Source of the DNA: Bhargavaea cecembensis
GTDB taxonomy: Bacteria; Bacillota; Bacilli; Bacillales_A; Planococcaceae
Direction: 5' to 3'
Length of the DNA stretch: 64,000 bases
Assembly (NCBI RefSeq): GCF_001619585.1
Contig: NZ_LQNT01000013.1
Span: 1 to 64,000, forward strand
A program made the translations under genes and the position numbers. Of this stretch, positions 24,291-32,892 are shown one piece after another. Numbering within the stretch: position 1 is the stretch's first letter; each line of letters opens with the position of its first letter. The notes under the pieces are model-generated. The model had not been told where the DNA came from, made no database searches, and saw only the letters and a list, made by a program, of their open reading frames with translations.

Positions 24291-25484
24291 ATGAACATGA
24301 TCAGTGTAAAAGTGGATGCAACAACAGCAGAGGCGATCCGTGCCGGACAGCCGGTTATACCGAAGGATGCCGTACGGAACCCGTCTTTATTCGGAGCTGA
24401 GGGGACGTTGATCCGTCTGGAGGATCCGTCGGGCAGGTATGTAGCCACAGGCTATCACGGTCTTCAGAACAAAGGCGCAGGATGGGTGCTCTCCCGCGAT
24501 GAGCGGGAAACCATAGACATGGCTTTTTTCTCCCGGAAAATCCGTGAGGCGGCGGACCGCCGGAAGCCGTTTTTTGAAGACCCGGACACAACGGCGTTCC
24601 GTGTGTTCAACGGGGAGGGCGACGGCATCGGCGGGATGACGATTGACCACTATGCCGGCCACTGGATGGTGAGCTGGTACAGCGAAGGCATCTATTCGAT
24701 GCGCAAATATGTCTACGAATCCCTGAAAGAAATGCCGGAAGTCCGTTCGGTCCACGAGAAAAAGCGGTTCGACCTGAAAGGCCAGTATATGGAGCAGGAC
24801 GATTTTGTCTTGGGTGACAAGCCTGAGTTTCCATTGATCGTGAAAGAAAACGGAATGAACTTTGCCGTGGACCTGAATGACGGGGCGATGACAGGGATTT
24901 TCCTGGACCAGCGGGATGTCCGGAAGGCGATCCGGGACGAATATGCGGCGGGCCGCAAAGTGCTCAATACCTTTTCCTATACAGGGGCATTTTCGGTTGC
25001 GGCGGTCCTCGGCGGTGCTGAGGGAACGGTCAGTGTCGATCTTGCAAAAAGGAGCCTGCCAAAGACGATTGAGCAGTTCGCCGTCAACGGCATCGACTAT
25101 GAGGCACAGGATATTGTCGTGATGGATGTGTTTGACTATTTCCGGTATGCCGGGCGGAAGGGGCTTGAGTTCGACCTGGTCGTCCTGGATCCGCCGAGCT
25201 TTGCACGGTCCAAAAAGCGCACGTTCAGCGCTGCGAAAGACTATGCCGGTCTGCTGGAGGACGTTCTTGCCATCACGGGAAAGGGCGGCATCGTGATCGC
25301 CTCGACGAACCATGCCGGATTTGGAATGAAAAAGTTCAAGACCTTCATCGACAAGGCGTTTAAGGCAAGCGGCAGAAGTTACCGTATCCTGAAGGAGTAC
25401 CGGCTTCCGGCTGATTTCCGCACGCCGAAGAATTCACCGGAATCCGATTATCTGAAAGTCGCGGTGATCCGTGCGGACCGATAA
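24291..25484 (+). CDS. RlmI-like class I SAM-dependent 23S rRNA methyltransferase
   Basis: A 397-residue enzyme that transfers methyl from SAM to a cytosine of 23S rRNA. An N-terminal PUA domain (about residues 1-75) precedes a bridging domain (FRVFNGEGDGIGGMTIDHY) and the Rossmann methyltransferase (VLNTFSYTGAFSVAA as motif I; VVLDPPSFARSKK as motif IV). It belongs to the RlmI/YwbD group. GGAGTTGG precedes the ATG. A terminator-like hairpin lies downstream at 25512. Confidence 0.9.
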   Translation: MNMISVKVDATTAEAIRAGQPVIPKDAVRNPSLFGAEGTLIRLEDPSGRYVATGYHGLQNKGAGWVLSRDERETIDMAFFSRKIREAADRRKPFFEDPDTTAFRVFNGEGDGIGGMTIDHYAGHWMVSWYSEGIYSMRKYVYESLKEMPEVRSVHEKKRFDLKGQYMEQDDFVLGDKPEFPLIVKENGMNFAVDLNDGAMTGIFLDQRDVRKAIRDEYAAGRKVLNTFSYTGAFSVAAVLGGAEGTVSVDLAKRSLPKTIEQFAVNGIDYEAQDIVVMDVFDYFRYAGRKGLEFDLVVLDPPSFARSKKRTFSAAKDYAGLLEDVLAITGKGGIVIASTNHAGFGMKKFKTFIDKAFKASGRSYRILKEYRLPADFRTPKNSPESDYLKVAVIRADR

Positions 25485-25511
25485 AAGGACAGTTTTGTTA
25501 AGAGTGTGTTA

Positions 25512-25564
25512 AGATGCTCCACCTCCCGGACAGAGTCCGTTAGGATAGGGTGGACATCTTTTTT
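25512..25564 (+). terminator. Terminator or attenuator between the rRNA methyltransferase gene and chrA
   Basis: AGATG-TCCACC pairs with GGTGGA-CATCT, with an inner CGGAC/GTCCG stem, followed by TTTTTT that runs directly into the chrA ribosome binding site GGAAGGAG. Confidence 0.7.
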
Positions 25565-25579
25565 GGAAGGAGTTTTTGT

Positions 25580-26773
25580 ATGGAAAAGAAGGAAAGAGGG
25601 CGGTATGGCGAAATCTTGTCGGCGTCGCTCAAACTGGGTCTGACGTCGTTCGGAGGGCCTGCCGCCCATCTCGGATACTTCAGGGACGAATATGTGAAAA
25701 AACGGCAGTGGCTCGATGACAGGGCCTATGCGGATCTTGTTGCGCTGTGCCAGTTTCTTCCCGGGCCGGCAAGCTCTCAGGTCGGCATCGGAGTCGGCCT
25801 GATCCGCGGCGGCATCGGAGGTGCGATGCTGTCCTGGTTCGGTTTTACGATACCATCTGTCATCATTCTCATGCTGTTTGCATATCTTGTTGCTGGTGAT
25901 GTTCCGTTTGACACCGGCTGGATCCGCGGCCTCAAGATCGTCGCGGTCGCGATCATCCTCCACGCGCTCATCGGGATGGGAAAGAACCTGACGCCTGATT
26001 TGCCGAGGATGGTGCTTGCCGCGCTTGCAGCGGCCGGCGTTCTTCTGGTGCCGACCGCTTGGGGACAAATCGGCATCATCGTATTGGCCGGTCTCATCGG
26101 TTATATCCTATATCGGAATCGCCAGGAAGGGAACGGCGGGGAAGAAGCGACCATTCCGATGCCAATCGGGAAAAAGGCTGGTGCGGCAGCATGGGGGCTG
26201 TTCTTCGCCCTGCTCGCGCTTTTGCCTCTGCTCCGGCAGACCACTGATCATATTCTCGTGTCGATCACCGATATCTTCTACCGTGTCGGCTCGATCGTCT
26301 TCGGCGGCGGTCATGTCGTCCTTCCGATGCTTGAGCGGGAAGTGGTGCCGCAGGGATACATGGACGCTGAGACATTCATCGCGGGCTACGGTGCCGCGCA
26401 GGCCGTACCGGGGCCGCTCTTTACGCTTGCGGCATACATAGGAATGATCATGGATAGCGTGCCAGGCGCGCTCGTCGCGGTTGTCGCGATGTTCCTGCCG
26501 TCGTTCCTCCTCGTGATCGGAACACTGCCGTTCTGGTCGGTACTCCGCAAGAAAACCTGGCTGAGGGCGGCGCTGGTCGGCGTCAATGCCGCAGTCGTGG
26601 GGATTCTTGCGGCGGCTCTGATTAATCCGGTCATCCCGAGCTCGATCTTCTCGGTTTGGGATGTTGCAGTTGCGGCACTCTGTTTCTGGCTGCTCCAGTT
26701 CAAGAAAACTCCGCCATGGGTCGTCGTGGTGGTGGCGGGCGTACTGGGCGCCCTGATCCATGTATTCCTTTGA
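25580..26773 (+). CDS. chrA: Chromate transporter, ChrA long-chain type
   Basis: A 397-residue CHR-family transporter made of two homologous halves. The first carries KLGLTSFGGPAAHLGYF and CQFLPGPASSQVGIGVG, the second FYRVGSIVFGGGHVVLPML and GYGAAQAVPGPLFTLAAYIG. The family exports chromate, probably in exchange for protons; a broader anion role is possible. ATG at 25580 follows GGAAGGAG by eight bases; the frame from 25550 lacks a site. No independent promoter is obvious and a terminator hairpin sits just upstream, so expression may depend on read-through. Confidence 0.9.
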   Translation: MEKKERGRYGEILSASLKLGLTSFGGPAAHLGYFRDEYVKKRQWLDDRAYADLVALCQFLPGPASSQVGIGVGLIRGGIGGAMLSWFGFTIPSVIILMLFAYLVAGDVPFDTGWIRGLKIVAVAIILHALIGMGKNLTPDLPRMVLAALAAAGVLLVPTAWGQIGIIVLAGLIGYILYRNRQEGNGGEEATIPMPIGKKAGAAAWGLFFALLALLPLLRQTTDHILVSITDIFYRVGSIVFGGGHVVLPMLEREVVPQGYMDAETFIAGYGAAQAVPGPLFTLAAYIGMIMDSVPGALVAVVAMFLPSFLLVIGTLPFWSVLRKKTWLRAALVGVNAAVVGILAAALINPVIPSSIFSVWDVAVAALCFWLLQFKKTPPWVVVVVAGVLGALIHVFL

Positions 26774-26869
26774 ATCTGGATCCACAATTAAACATTTTGG
26801 TTTAACAGTGCCCATTCATGGGCAAAATTAATAAGTCAAGTGGGAATTGAAAAATTTCTCTGAAAACAG

Positions 26870-26899
26870 TTGACAAGGACTTATCCACAAGGGTAGTCT
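26870..26899 (+). promoter_or_regulatory. Promoter of the BmrCD-type leader operon
   Basis: Consensus TTGACA (26870-26875), 18-base spacer, TAGTCT (26894-26899); transcript would start near 26906, about 360 bases before the first ABC gene. Confidence 0.7.
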
Positions 26900-26939
26900 G
26901 TTAAGGAAAACAAAACCAACGGAAAAGGAGGTATGGACG

Positions 26940-27020
26940 ATGTACAACATGATCATTTCAATCGGTTTCGACAACCAACTGCATATCGCCATGCCTGCCC
27001 GCGCTGCGGCCGTAATCTGA
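26940..27020 (+). CDS. Leader peptide 1 of the BmrCD-type operon (26 aa)
   Basis: ATG at 26940 lies eight bases after a perfect AAGGAGG (26925-26931); an ATG at 26933 is only one base away and unlikely. The 26-codon frame begins MYNMIISIGF and ends ARAAAVI. Its last third contains CATGCC and CCC (26990-27000), which can pair with GGGG and GGCATG (27041-27053) in the left arm and loop of the following terminator. A stalled ribosome here could therefore change terminator folding. By position it is the counterpart of BmrB (YheJ), the leader of bmrCD in B. subtilis, although I see no clear sequence identity. Confidence 0.7.
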   Translation: MYNMIISIGFDNQLHIAMPARAAAVI

Positions 27021-27024
27021 CGGC
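27009..27024 (+). promoter_or_regulatory. Small hairpin over the leader peptide 1 stop codon
   Basis: GCCGT/ACGGC stem with the loop AATCTG. The TGA stop (27018-27020) lies in the loop and its right edge, so a terminating ribosome would open it. Confidence 0.4.
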
Positions 27025-27042
27025 ACCAGTGTCAATACATGG

Positions 27043-27070
27043 GGTCCGGCATGCCTGCCGGACCCTTTTT
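27043..27070 (+). terminator. Leader terminator 1 (attenuator)
   Basis: Perfect 8-bp stem GGTCCGGC/GCCGGACC, six-base loop ATGCCT, then CTTTTT, 22 bases after leader peptide 1. Confidence 0.88.
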
Positions 27071-27077
27071 CATTGAG

Positions 27078-27107
27078 CGCGCCTCCATGATTCGGGGGCG
27101 CGTTTTT
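27078..27107 (+). terminator. Leader terminator 2 (attenuator)
   Basis: CGCGCCTCC/GGGGGCGCG stem (one T-G pair), seven-base loop, TTTTT, followed by a further GCGCCTTTTTT. A third hairpin CGCGC/GCGCG lies at 27128-27141. Confidence 0.8.
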
Positions 27108-27178
27108 GCGCCTTTTTTAGGTATCACCGCGCATTTGCGCGCTGAATACAAAGCGAAAACCGGAAAGGAGAAATGGTG

Positions 27179-27235
27179 ATGTGCATTACAAAAGAACGCA
27201 AAATTCTGGTCAAGGAATCTAAAGAAGGCGGGTAG
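27179..27235 (+). CDS. Leader peptide 2 of the BmrCD-type operon (18 aa)
   Basis: ATG at 27179 is eight bases after AAAGGAG. The 18-codon frame (MCITKERKILVKESKEGG) is Lys/Glu-rich. Its stop codon lies in the loop of a GGCGGG/CCCGCC hairpin (27227-27243) immediately before the AGAAGGG binding site of the first ABC gene. Translation of this peptide would melt that hairpin and could control initiation of the transporter gene. Coding status is inferred from the binding site and position. Confidence 0.5.
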   Translation: MCITKERKILVKESKEGG

Positions 27236-27263
27236 TCCCCGCCAGGGAGAGAAGGGATAACCA

Positions 27264-29012
27264 ATGTTCTCAGTCTTATTTAAACTGAACTGGTTCTTCA
27301 AGGAGAACTGGAAGCGGTACACGGTGGCACTTATCCTGCTTACCTTCACCAACATCCTCGTCGTCGTTCCGCCTTGGCTGATCGGCCGGGCCATTGACAC
27401 GATGTACCGCGGCGACATGACGGAAGGGCTTCTTATGGCCTTCGTCGGCGTGATGGCCCTCGTCATGGCTGTCAATTACGCTTCGAACTTTATCTGGCAA
27501 TACCAGCTGTTCGGCGGAGCAAATGTGATTGAACGTGTCCTCAGGAGCCGGCTCATGAAACATTTCCTGAAAATGACTCCGACATTTTACGAGAAAAACC
27601 GGACGGGTGACCTGATGGCCCGCTCGACAAACGATCTGAGAGCCATTTCCGAGACGGCCGGGTTCGGCATCATGACGCTGATCGACTCGACGCTTTATCT
27701 GGCGACGATTTTGCTGACGGCCGGCTTCCTCGTCTCGTGGAAGCTGACCCTTGCGGCCATCCTGCCGCTGCCGATCCTGGCGATCATCATGCAGGTGCTC
27801 GGTAAGAAGATCCACGAGCGCTATGTCGTTGCACAGGACGCATTCGGCGAGCTGAACGATGACGTGCTCGAGGCGGTTTCAGGTGTACGCGTGGTCCGGG
27901 CATATGTCCAGGAGCGCGCAACAGAAGAGAAGTTCAGAAAGAAAACGGAAGAAGTGTACGAGAAGAACATGGCGGTCGAGCGGATCGATGCGCTGTTTGC
28001 GCCGACATCGAAGGTGCTCACCGCAGCGAGTTACGCAATCGGCCTCGGCTATGGAGCGTTTCTCGTCTCGACCGGCGAGATGACGCTCGGAAACCTCGTC
28101 ACGTTCAACGTCTATCTTGGAATGGCCGTCTGGCCGATGATCGCGATCGGGGAACTGATCAACATCATGCAGCGGGGGAGTGCCTCCCTCGACAGGGTCC
28201 ACGAGACGCTGTCCTACCTGGAAGACGTGCGGGATCCGGATCAGCCGAAACGGGCAGGACATCCGGATGATGTCACGTTCGATGATGTGACATTCCGTTA
28301 CCCACAGTCATCATCGGTCAATCTGGACCGGGTGAAAGTCCGCCTTGAGCGCGGGGGGACGCTCGGCATCGTCGGGAAGACCGGCAGCGGAAAGACGACA
28401 TTCATCCGACAGCTGCTCCGGGAATATCCGGCAGGGGACGGGGAACTCAGTTTTTCCGGCGTCTCCGTCAATGACCTGACAAAGGATGAAGTACGGGACT
28501 GGATCGGCTATGTGCCGCAGGATCATGTGCTGTTTTCACGTTCCATCCGCGACAACATCCTGTTCGGCAAGCCCGACGCGTCCGATGCGGAAATCGACGA
28601 AGCGATCCGCCTCTCGCATTTCCGGAAGGACTTGGCGATGTTGCCCCAGGGGCTTGAAACGCTCGTCGGCGAGAAGGGCGTTGCGCTCTCGGGCGGCCAG
28701 AAGCAGCGGATCTCCATTGCCCGTGCACTCATTAAGGACCCGGATATCCTGATTCTCGATGATTCACTGTCGGCGGTCGACGCCAAGACCGAGACGGCAA
28801 TTATCGAAAACATCCGGCAGGGCAGAAAAGACAAGACGACGATCATCACGACGCACAGGCTGTCCGCGATCGAGCATGCAGACTGGATCATCGTCATGGA
28901 AGACGGCAAAGTCACCGAGGAAGGGACACATGGGTCCCTCCTGGAAACAGGCGGCTGGTACCGCGAACAATTCGACCGGCAACAGATCGGGGAGGTGGAT
29001 CATCATGAATAA
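27264..29012 (+). CDS. bmrC: Multidrug ABC exporter half-transporter, BmrC-like (degenerate ATP site)
   Basis: A 582-residue half-transporter with six membrane helices (about residues 1-320) and a C-terminal ATPase. Walker A is GKTGSGKTT, the signature LSGGQKQR is intact, and Walker B reads LILDDSLSAVD: the catalytic glutamate is aspartate. That marks the non-catalytic half of a heterodimer, as in BmrC (YheI) of B. subtilis. It overlaps the next gene by eight bases. Control is probably through the attenuator-like leader upstream, which in B. subtilis responds to ribosome-targeting antibiotics. Confidence 0.92.
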   Translation: MFSVLFKLNWFFKENWKRYTVALILLTFTNILVVVPPWLIGRAIDTMYRGDMTEGLLMAFVGVMALVMAVNYASNFIWQYQLFGGANVIERVLRSRLMKHFLKMTPTFYEKNRTGDLMARSTNDLRAISETAGFGIMTLIDSTLYLATILLTAGFLVSWKLTLAAILPLPILAIIMQVLGKKIHERYVVAQDAFGELNDDVLEAVSGVRVVRAYVQERATEEKFRKKTEEVYEKNMAVERIDALFAPTSKVLTAASYAIGLGYGAFLVSTGEMTLGNLVTFNVYLGMAVWPMIAIGELINIMQRGSASLDRVHETLSYLEDVRDPDQPKRAGHPDDVTFDDVTFRYPQSSSVNLDRVKVRLERGGTLGIVGKTGSGKTTFIRQLLREYPAGDGELSFSGVSVNDLTKDEVRDWIGYVPQDHVLFSRSIRDNILFGKPDASDAEIDEAIRLSHFRKDLAMLPQGLETLVGEKGVALSGGQKQRISIARALIKDPDILILDDSLSAVDAKTETAIIENIRQGRKDKTTIITTHRLSAIEHADWIIVMEDGKVTEEGTHGSLLETGGWYREQFDRQQIGEVDHHE

Positions 29013-30762
29013 GGGAAAACGGCTGGTCCGTTATGCAACTGACCAGAAACGATATGTCATTCCCGGCGTGATCTGCCTGGCACTCGCTGTTGCGGCCGAT
29101 CTTGCCGGACCGCTGATCGCCAAAAAGATCATCGATGACCATATTGCAGGCAGTGAAGGGGGCGGAATGGAATTTGCCCCGATCCTGATGCTGCTTGCGG
29201 TCTTCATGGGCCTGGCGGTGGTCACGGCTGTGTTCCGCTATATGGAATACCTGCTTCTCCAGAAAGGGGCGAACCGCATTATCCAGAAGATGCGGAACGA
29301 AGTTTACGGCAAGATCCAGACCCTTCCTGTCCGCTACTTTGACAACCTGCCCGCGGGCAAGGTGGTCGCACGGATCACGAACGACACGGAAGCAATCCGC
29401 GATATGTATGTTACCGTGTTGTCACAGTTCGCGACGAGCGGCATGTACATGATCGGGATTTTCGCTGCGCTGCTATACCTAGAGCCGGCGATGGGGGCGA
29501 TCACGCTTCTTCTCATTCCTGTGCTGTATATTTGGATGATCTCCTACAGGAAGTACGCATCCAAGTACAACCGGATCATCCGCGGGAAGGTCAGTGACCT
29601 GAACGCGATGATCAATGAAGCCATCCAGGGCATGACGATCATCCAGGCCTTCCGCCGGGAAAAACAGATGGAGAAGGAATTCGATGAACTGAATGATGAG
29701 CACTTCCGTTACAAGAACAAGCTGCTGTTCCTCGACTCAGCGACGTCGTTCAACCTGGTCGACGTCCTGAGGTCAATGACGTTCATTGCGTTTATCGTTT
29801 ACTTCGGCAATGTGGCGCTCTCCGCTCCGGCGGCGATCTCCGTCGGTGCGCTGTATGCGTTCGTCGACTACATCACGCGCCTCTTCAACCCGATTACGGG
29901 AATCGTCAACCAGTTCTCCCGCCTCGAGCATTCGCTTGTCGCGGCGGAGCGCGTATTTGAACTGCTCGACCAGGAAGGGGAAGATGTAAGCGACGACAAG
30001 ATCGCCCGTTACCGAGGGAACGTCCGTTTCGAGAATGTCTGGTTCGCCTACAAGGAAGAAGAGTACGTTCTGAAAGGCATCGACTTCGAGGCGAAGCAGG
30101 GCGAGACGGTGGCACTCGTCGGTCACACCGGGTCCGGCAAGAGTTCGATCATGAACCTGCTGTTCCGCTTCTACGATCCTACGAAGGGCCGGATTGTGAT
30201 TGACGGTACAGACATTACCAAATTGTCCCGCCAGACGGTACGGGAACATATGGGCATCGTCCTTCAGGATCCGTACCTGTTCACCGGAACGATCGGTTCG
30301 AACATCAGCCTGGATGATCCGCGGATTTCCCGAGAAGACGTGGAACGCGCCCTTGAGGCAGTCGGCGGTGACCGGGTATTGAAGAACCTTCCGGGCGGCA
30401 TCGATGAGCCGGTCGTGGAAAAGGGCAGCACCTTGTCCGCAGGGCAGCGCCAGCTGATCTCATTCGCCAGGGCCCTCGCTTTCGACCCGGCAATCCTCAT
30501 CCTTGATGAGGCCACGTCGAATATCGACACCGAGACGGAGGAAATCATCCAGCATGCAATGGATGTCCTGAAAAAAGGACGGACGACATTTGTCATCGCC
30601 CACCGCCTGTCGACCATCAAGAACGCGGACCGCATCATCGTGCTGGACCGCGGCGAGATCGTCGAGCTCGGCACACATGACCAGCTTCTCGCCTACGACG
30701 GCCAGTATGCACAGATGTATAAGCTGCAGGCCGGTTCACAGGCTGCAGGGAAGACGGGCTGA
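29005..30762 (+). CDS. bmrD: Multidrug ABC exporter half-transporter, BmrD-like (catalytic ATP site)
   Basis: A 585-residue partner of the preceding gene. Walker A GHTGSGKSS and Walker B LILDEATSNID with the catalytic glutamate are canonical, and the H-loop IAHRLSTIKNAD is intact, while the signature is LSAGQRQL rather than LSGGQ. Combined with its partner, one composite site is fully catalytic and the other degenerate. It corresponds to BmrD (YheH). ATG at 29005 follows GGAGGTGG; it overlaps the upstream stop codon, so the two chains are translationally coupled in equal amounts. Confidence 0.92.
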   Translation: MNKGKRLVRYATDQKRYVIPGVICLALAVAADLAGPLIAKKIIDDHIAGSEGGGMEFAPILMLLAVFMGLAVVTAVFRYMEYLLLQKGANRIIQKMRNEVYGKIQTLPVRYFDNLPAGKVVARITNDTEAIRDMYVTVLSQFATSGMYMIGIFAALLYLEPAMGAITLLLIPVLYIWMISYRKYASKYNRIIRGKVSDLNAMINEAIQGMTIIQAFRREKQMEKEFDELNDEHFRYKNKLLFLDSATSFNLVDVLRSMTFIAFIVYFGNVALSAPAAISVGALYAFVDYITRLFNPITGIVNQFSRLEHSLVAAERVFELLDQEGEDVSDDKIARYRGNVRFENVWFAYKEEEYVLKGIDFEAKQGETVALVGHTGSGKSSIMNLLFRFYDPTKGRIVIDGTDITKLSRQTVREHMGIVLQDPYLFTGTIGSNISLDDPRISREDVERALEAVGGDRVLKNLPGGIDEPVVEKGSTLSAGQRQLISFARALAFDPAILILDEATSNIDTETEEIIQHAMDVLKKGRTTFVIAHRLSTIKNADRIIVLDRGEIVELGTHDQLLAYDGQYAQMYKLQAGSQAAGKTG

Positions 30763-30821
30763 CAGAGGCTCGGGTGACGACGGCACGGTCCAATCAGTTC
30801 CACAGTCCGGAATTTGATCAG

Positions 30822-30995
30822 TCTCGTCATTCACCCGGGAAATCTCGTCATTCGTCAATTCAGTTTCGTCATTCGCAAGGGAAATCTCGTCATTCACAGC
30901 CGACCGGTTGCAAATGACGAGATTTTTGCCGTAAATGATGAAATTGGAGCGGTGAACGCTGAAATTGGGCCTGCGAATGACGAAATTGAATGGAG
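30822..30995. repeat. Inverted intergenic array of eight 21-bp units
   Basis: Four units with core TCTCGTCATTC start at 30822, 30843, 30864 and 30885; four units with the inverted core GAATGACGARA start at 30912, 30933, 30954 and 30975. Spacing is exactly 21 bases within each half; the 8-10 bases between cores vary. The two halves could fold back on each other as four short helices. It fills the gap between bmrD and the rocB promoter. Confidence 0.85.
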
Positions 30996-31050
30996 CGGGA
31001 GCGGACCCGACGATTTCTCGCCGGGTGCGTTTTTTGCAGAAAATGTGAGA

Positions 31051-31078
31051 TTGACTCTTGCTATTCTTTCGATAATAA
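31051..31078 (+). promoter_or_regulatory. Promoter of the rocB-like gene
   Basis: TTGACT (31051-31056), 16-base spacer, TAATAA (31073-31078); a 17-base spacing to AATAAT is also possible. Confidence 0.6.
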
Positions 31079-31118
31079 TTTGAAGGAATATATAGAGAAC
31101 GAAAGGGGAACGAGGCCA

Positions 31119-32789
31119 ATGAGCTCAAGCAGGGAAGAAATCCTTTCCATAACAAAAACACTGGTCCAGCAGGAAAGTATCGTCAATACGGATGGGGAAA
31201 AGTTGCTTGCCCGAACTCTCCATGACCTGATTGCCGGCTTTCCGTACTTTAAAGACCATCCCGATCAGGTGATTCTTTCCCGGACAGCGGATGATGAGCG
31301 GGAACGATACAATGTCATGGCATACGTGAAAGGGACAAAAGGGAATAGCGGGCGCACTGTGCTCCTGATGGGGCATCTGGATACGGTCGGGACGGATGAC
31401 TTTGTTCATCTGCAGGAGGACGCCTGCCACCCTGACCGGCTGATGGAAAAGCTCCGGAATGAGGAACTTACCGATTCTGTGAGGGAACAGCTTGAATCCG
31501 GCGACTGGCTTTTTGGAAGGGGTGTGCTGGATATGAAAAGCGGGCTGGCCAGCAATACATACCTGCTGAAGTACTATTCCGAGCACCCCGAAAAGCTGGA
31601 GGGCAACCTGGTGTACCTTGCGGAGTGCGATGAGGAGGACAGTTCCCACGGAATACTATCCGCGCAAAACATTCTCAGCCAATGGAAAGAGGAGCACGGC
31701 TTCAGTTATGTGGCGGCCATCAATGCAGACTTCGTATCCCCTCGCCATGCAGACGACAGGAATCGCTACGTCTATCGGGGAACCGTCGGAAAACTGCTTC
31801 CTTCTTTCTTCATCACAGGAGCCGAAGCCCATGTAGGCTCTTGTTTCGAGGGGCTGGATCCCAACCTTGTCGCAGCAGAACTGACGAGGCAGATCAGCTA
31901 CAATCCGGTACTTTGTGATGAAGCGGACGGCGAAGTGACCGTCCCTCCGGTCTCTCTGAAACAGACCGACCTCAAGCCGGGCTATACGGTTCAGACAGCC
32001 TTGTCCGCTTTTGTTTATTACAATTTCTTCGTCCATTCATGGACGCCTAAGGATGTATTGGAGAAGCTGAAAGGGGAGGCACTGACCGCGTTTGGGAATG
32101 CCTTATCCATTTACGAAACCAGATATCGGCAATATTGCGCATCCACCGGCGAACCGGTTCGCCGAATTCCATGGGAACCGAGAGTGTTTACTTTTGAAGA
32201 ATTGGTAGAACAGCTGGTCCGCGAACATGGAAGGCCGTTTACGGATCATATGGATCAATTCAAAGAGGCTCTCCTGGAGGATGACGGTTTGGACGTGAGG
32301 ATGTATTCCGTGAGGGTGGTGGAAGAAGCCTGGAAGTGGATGGCCGACCAATCGCCTGCGATTGTCCTGTTCTACTCATCTCTTTACTCACCAAGAGTCC
32401 GGATCACCGGAGAGACAGCAGAGGAAGAAGCGCTGGACAGGGCATTGGACCGGGCGATTGAGGAAGTCAAGCCCCTGTATCCTCATCCGATTAGGGTCAG
32501 AAACTTCTTCCCCCATATTTCAGACATGAGCTTTGTATCCATCAGTGACGATGAAGAGGGGATCGGGGCCGTCAGGGACAATAATCCTGCCTGGGGCACC
32601 AAGCACTTCGTCGATTACGACGCTATCCGCCAGCTGCAGATTCCGGTGATTAATATCGGGCCATACGGGATGGATGCCCACAGCAAGATGGAGCGTGCTG
32701 AAATGACTTATTCGTTTGAAGTCGTACCGGCATTGACCCGGCGGGTGATTGAGCTGCTGATCGGTACAGGTGAAAAGGAAGCTATTTAA
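31119..32789 (+). CDS. rocB: M20-family peptidase, RocB-like
   Basis: A 556-residue M20 metallopeptidase of the RocB group, linked in B. subtilis to arginine and ornithine use. Zinc-site motifs are visible: GHLDTVG, GRGVLDMKSGLASN and AECDEEDSSHG. The long C-terminal lid (from about residue 240) is typical of RocB, whose usual length is about 566. ATG at 31119 follows AAAGGGG and GAGG. No roc regulator or arginase lies nearby, so the arginine role is inferred from family only. Confidence 0.85.
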   Translation: MSSSREEILSITKTLVQQESIVNTDGEKLLARTLHDLIAGFPYFKDHPDQVILSRTADDERERYNVMAYVKGTKGNSGRTVLLMGHLDTVGTDDFVHLQEDACHPDRLMEKLRNEELTDSVREQLESGDWLFGRGVLDMKSGLASNTYLLKYYSEHPEKLEGNLVYLAECDEEDSSHGILSAQNILSQWKEEHGFSYVAAINADFVSPRHADDRNRYVYRGTVGKLLPSFFITGAEAHVGSCFEGLDPNLVAAELTRQISYNPVLCDEADGEVTVPPVSLKQTDLKPGYTVQTALSAFVYYNFFVHSWTPKDVLEKLKGEALTAFGNALSIYETRYRQYCASTGEPVRRIPWEPRVFTFEELVEQLVREHGRPFTDHMDQFKEALLEDDGLDVRMYSVRVVEEAWKWMADQSPAIVLFYSSLYSPRVRITGETAEEEALDRALDRAIEEVKPLYPHPIRVRNFFPHISDMSFVSISDDEEGIGAVRDNNPAWGTKHFVDYDAIRQLQIPVINIGPYGMDAHSKMERAEMTYSFEVVPALTRRVIELLIGTGEKEAI

Positions 32790-32892
32790 AAAGTCGGGCG
32801 TTTTAATAAAGTCCTGCCATTCTATTGTCTTTTCCTTTCCAATTCCGTATAATTCGCTTATCGAAATAAGTGGAAAGTGAAGGGGCCCCTCC

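Noticed and set aside
26933-27080. Alternative leader frame containing CPRCG (a zinc-ribbon-like motif)
   Set aside because: Its ATG is one base from the AAGGAGG, too close; it runs through both arms of terminator 1. The 26-codon frame at 26940 fits better.
30736-31161. ORFs on both strands of the 30822-30995 array with repeats such as NDEI and FVIR
   Set aside because: The 21-base period keeps frames open on both strands, and the mirrored halves give the same peptide on each strand. No start signal is suitable, and the region also contains the rocB promoter.
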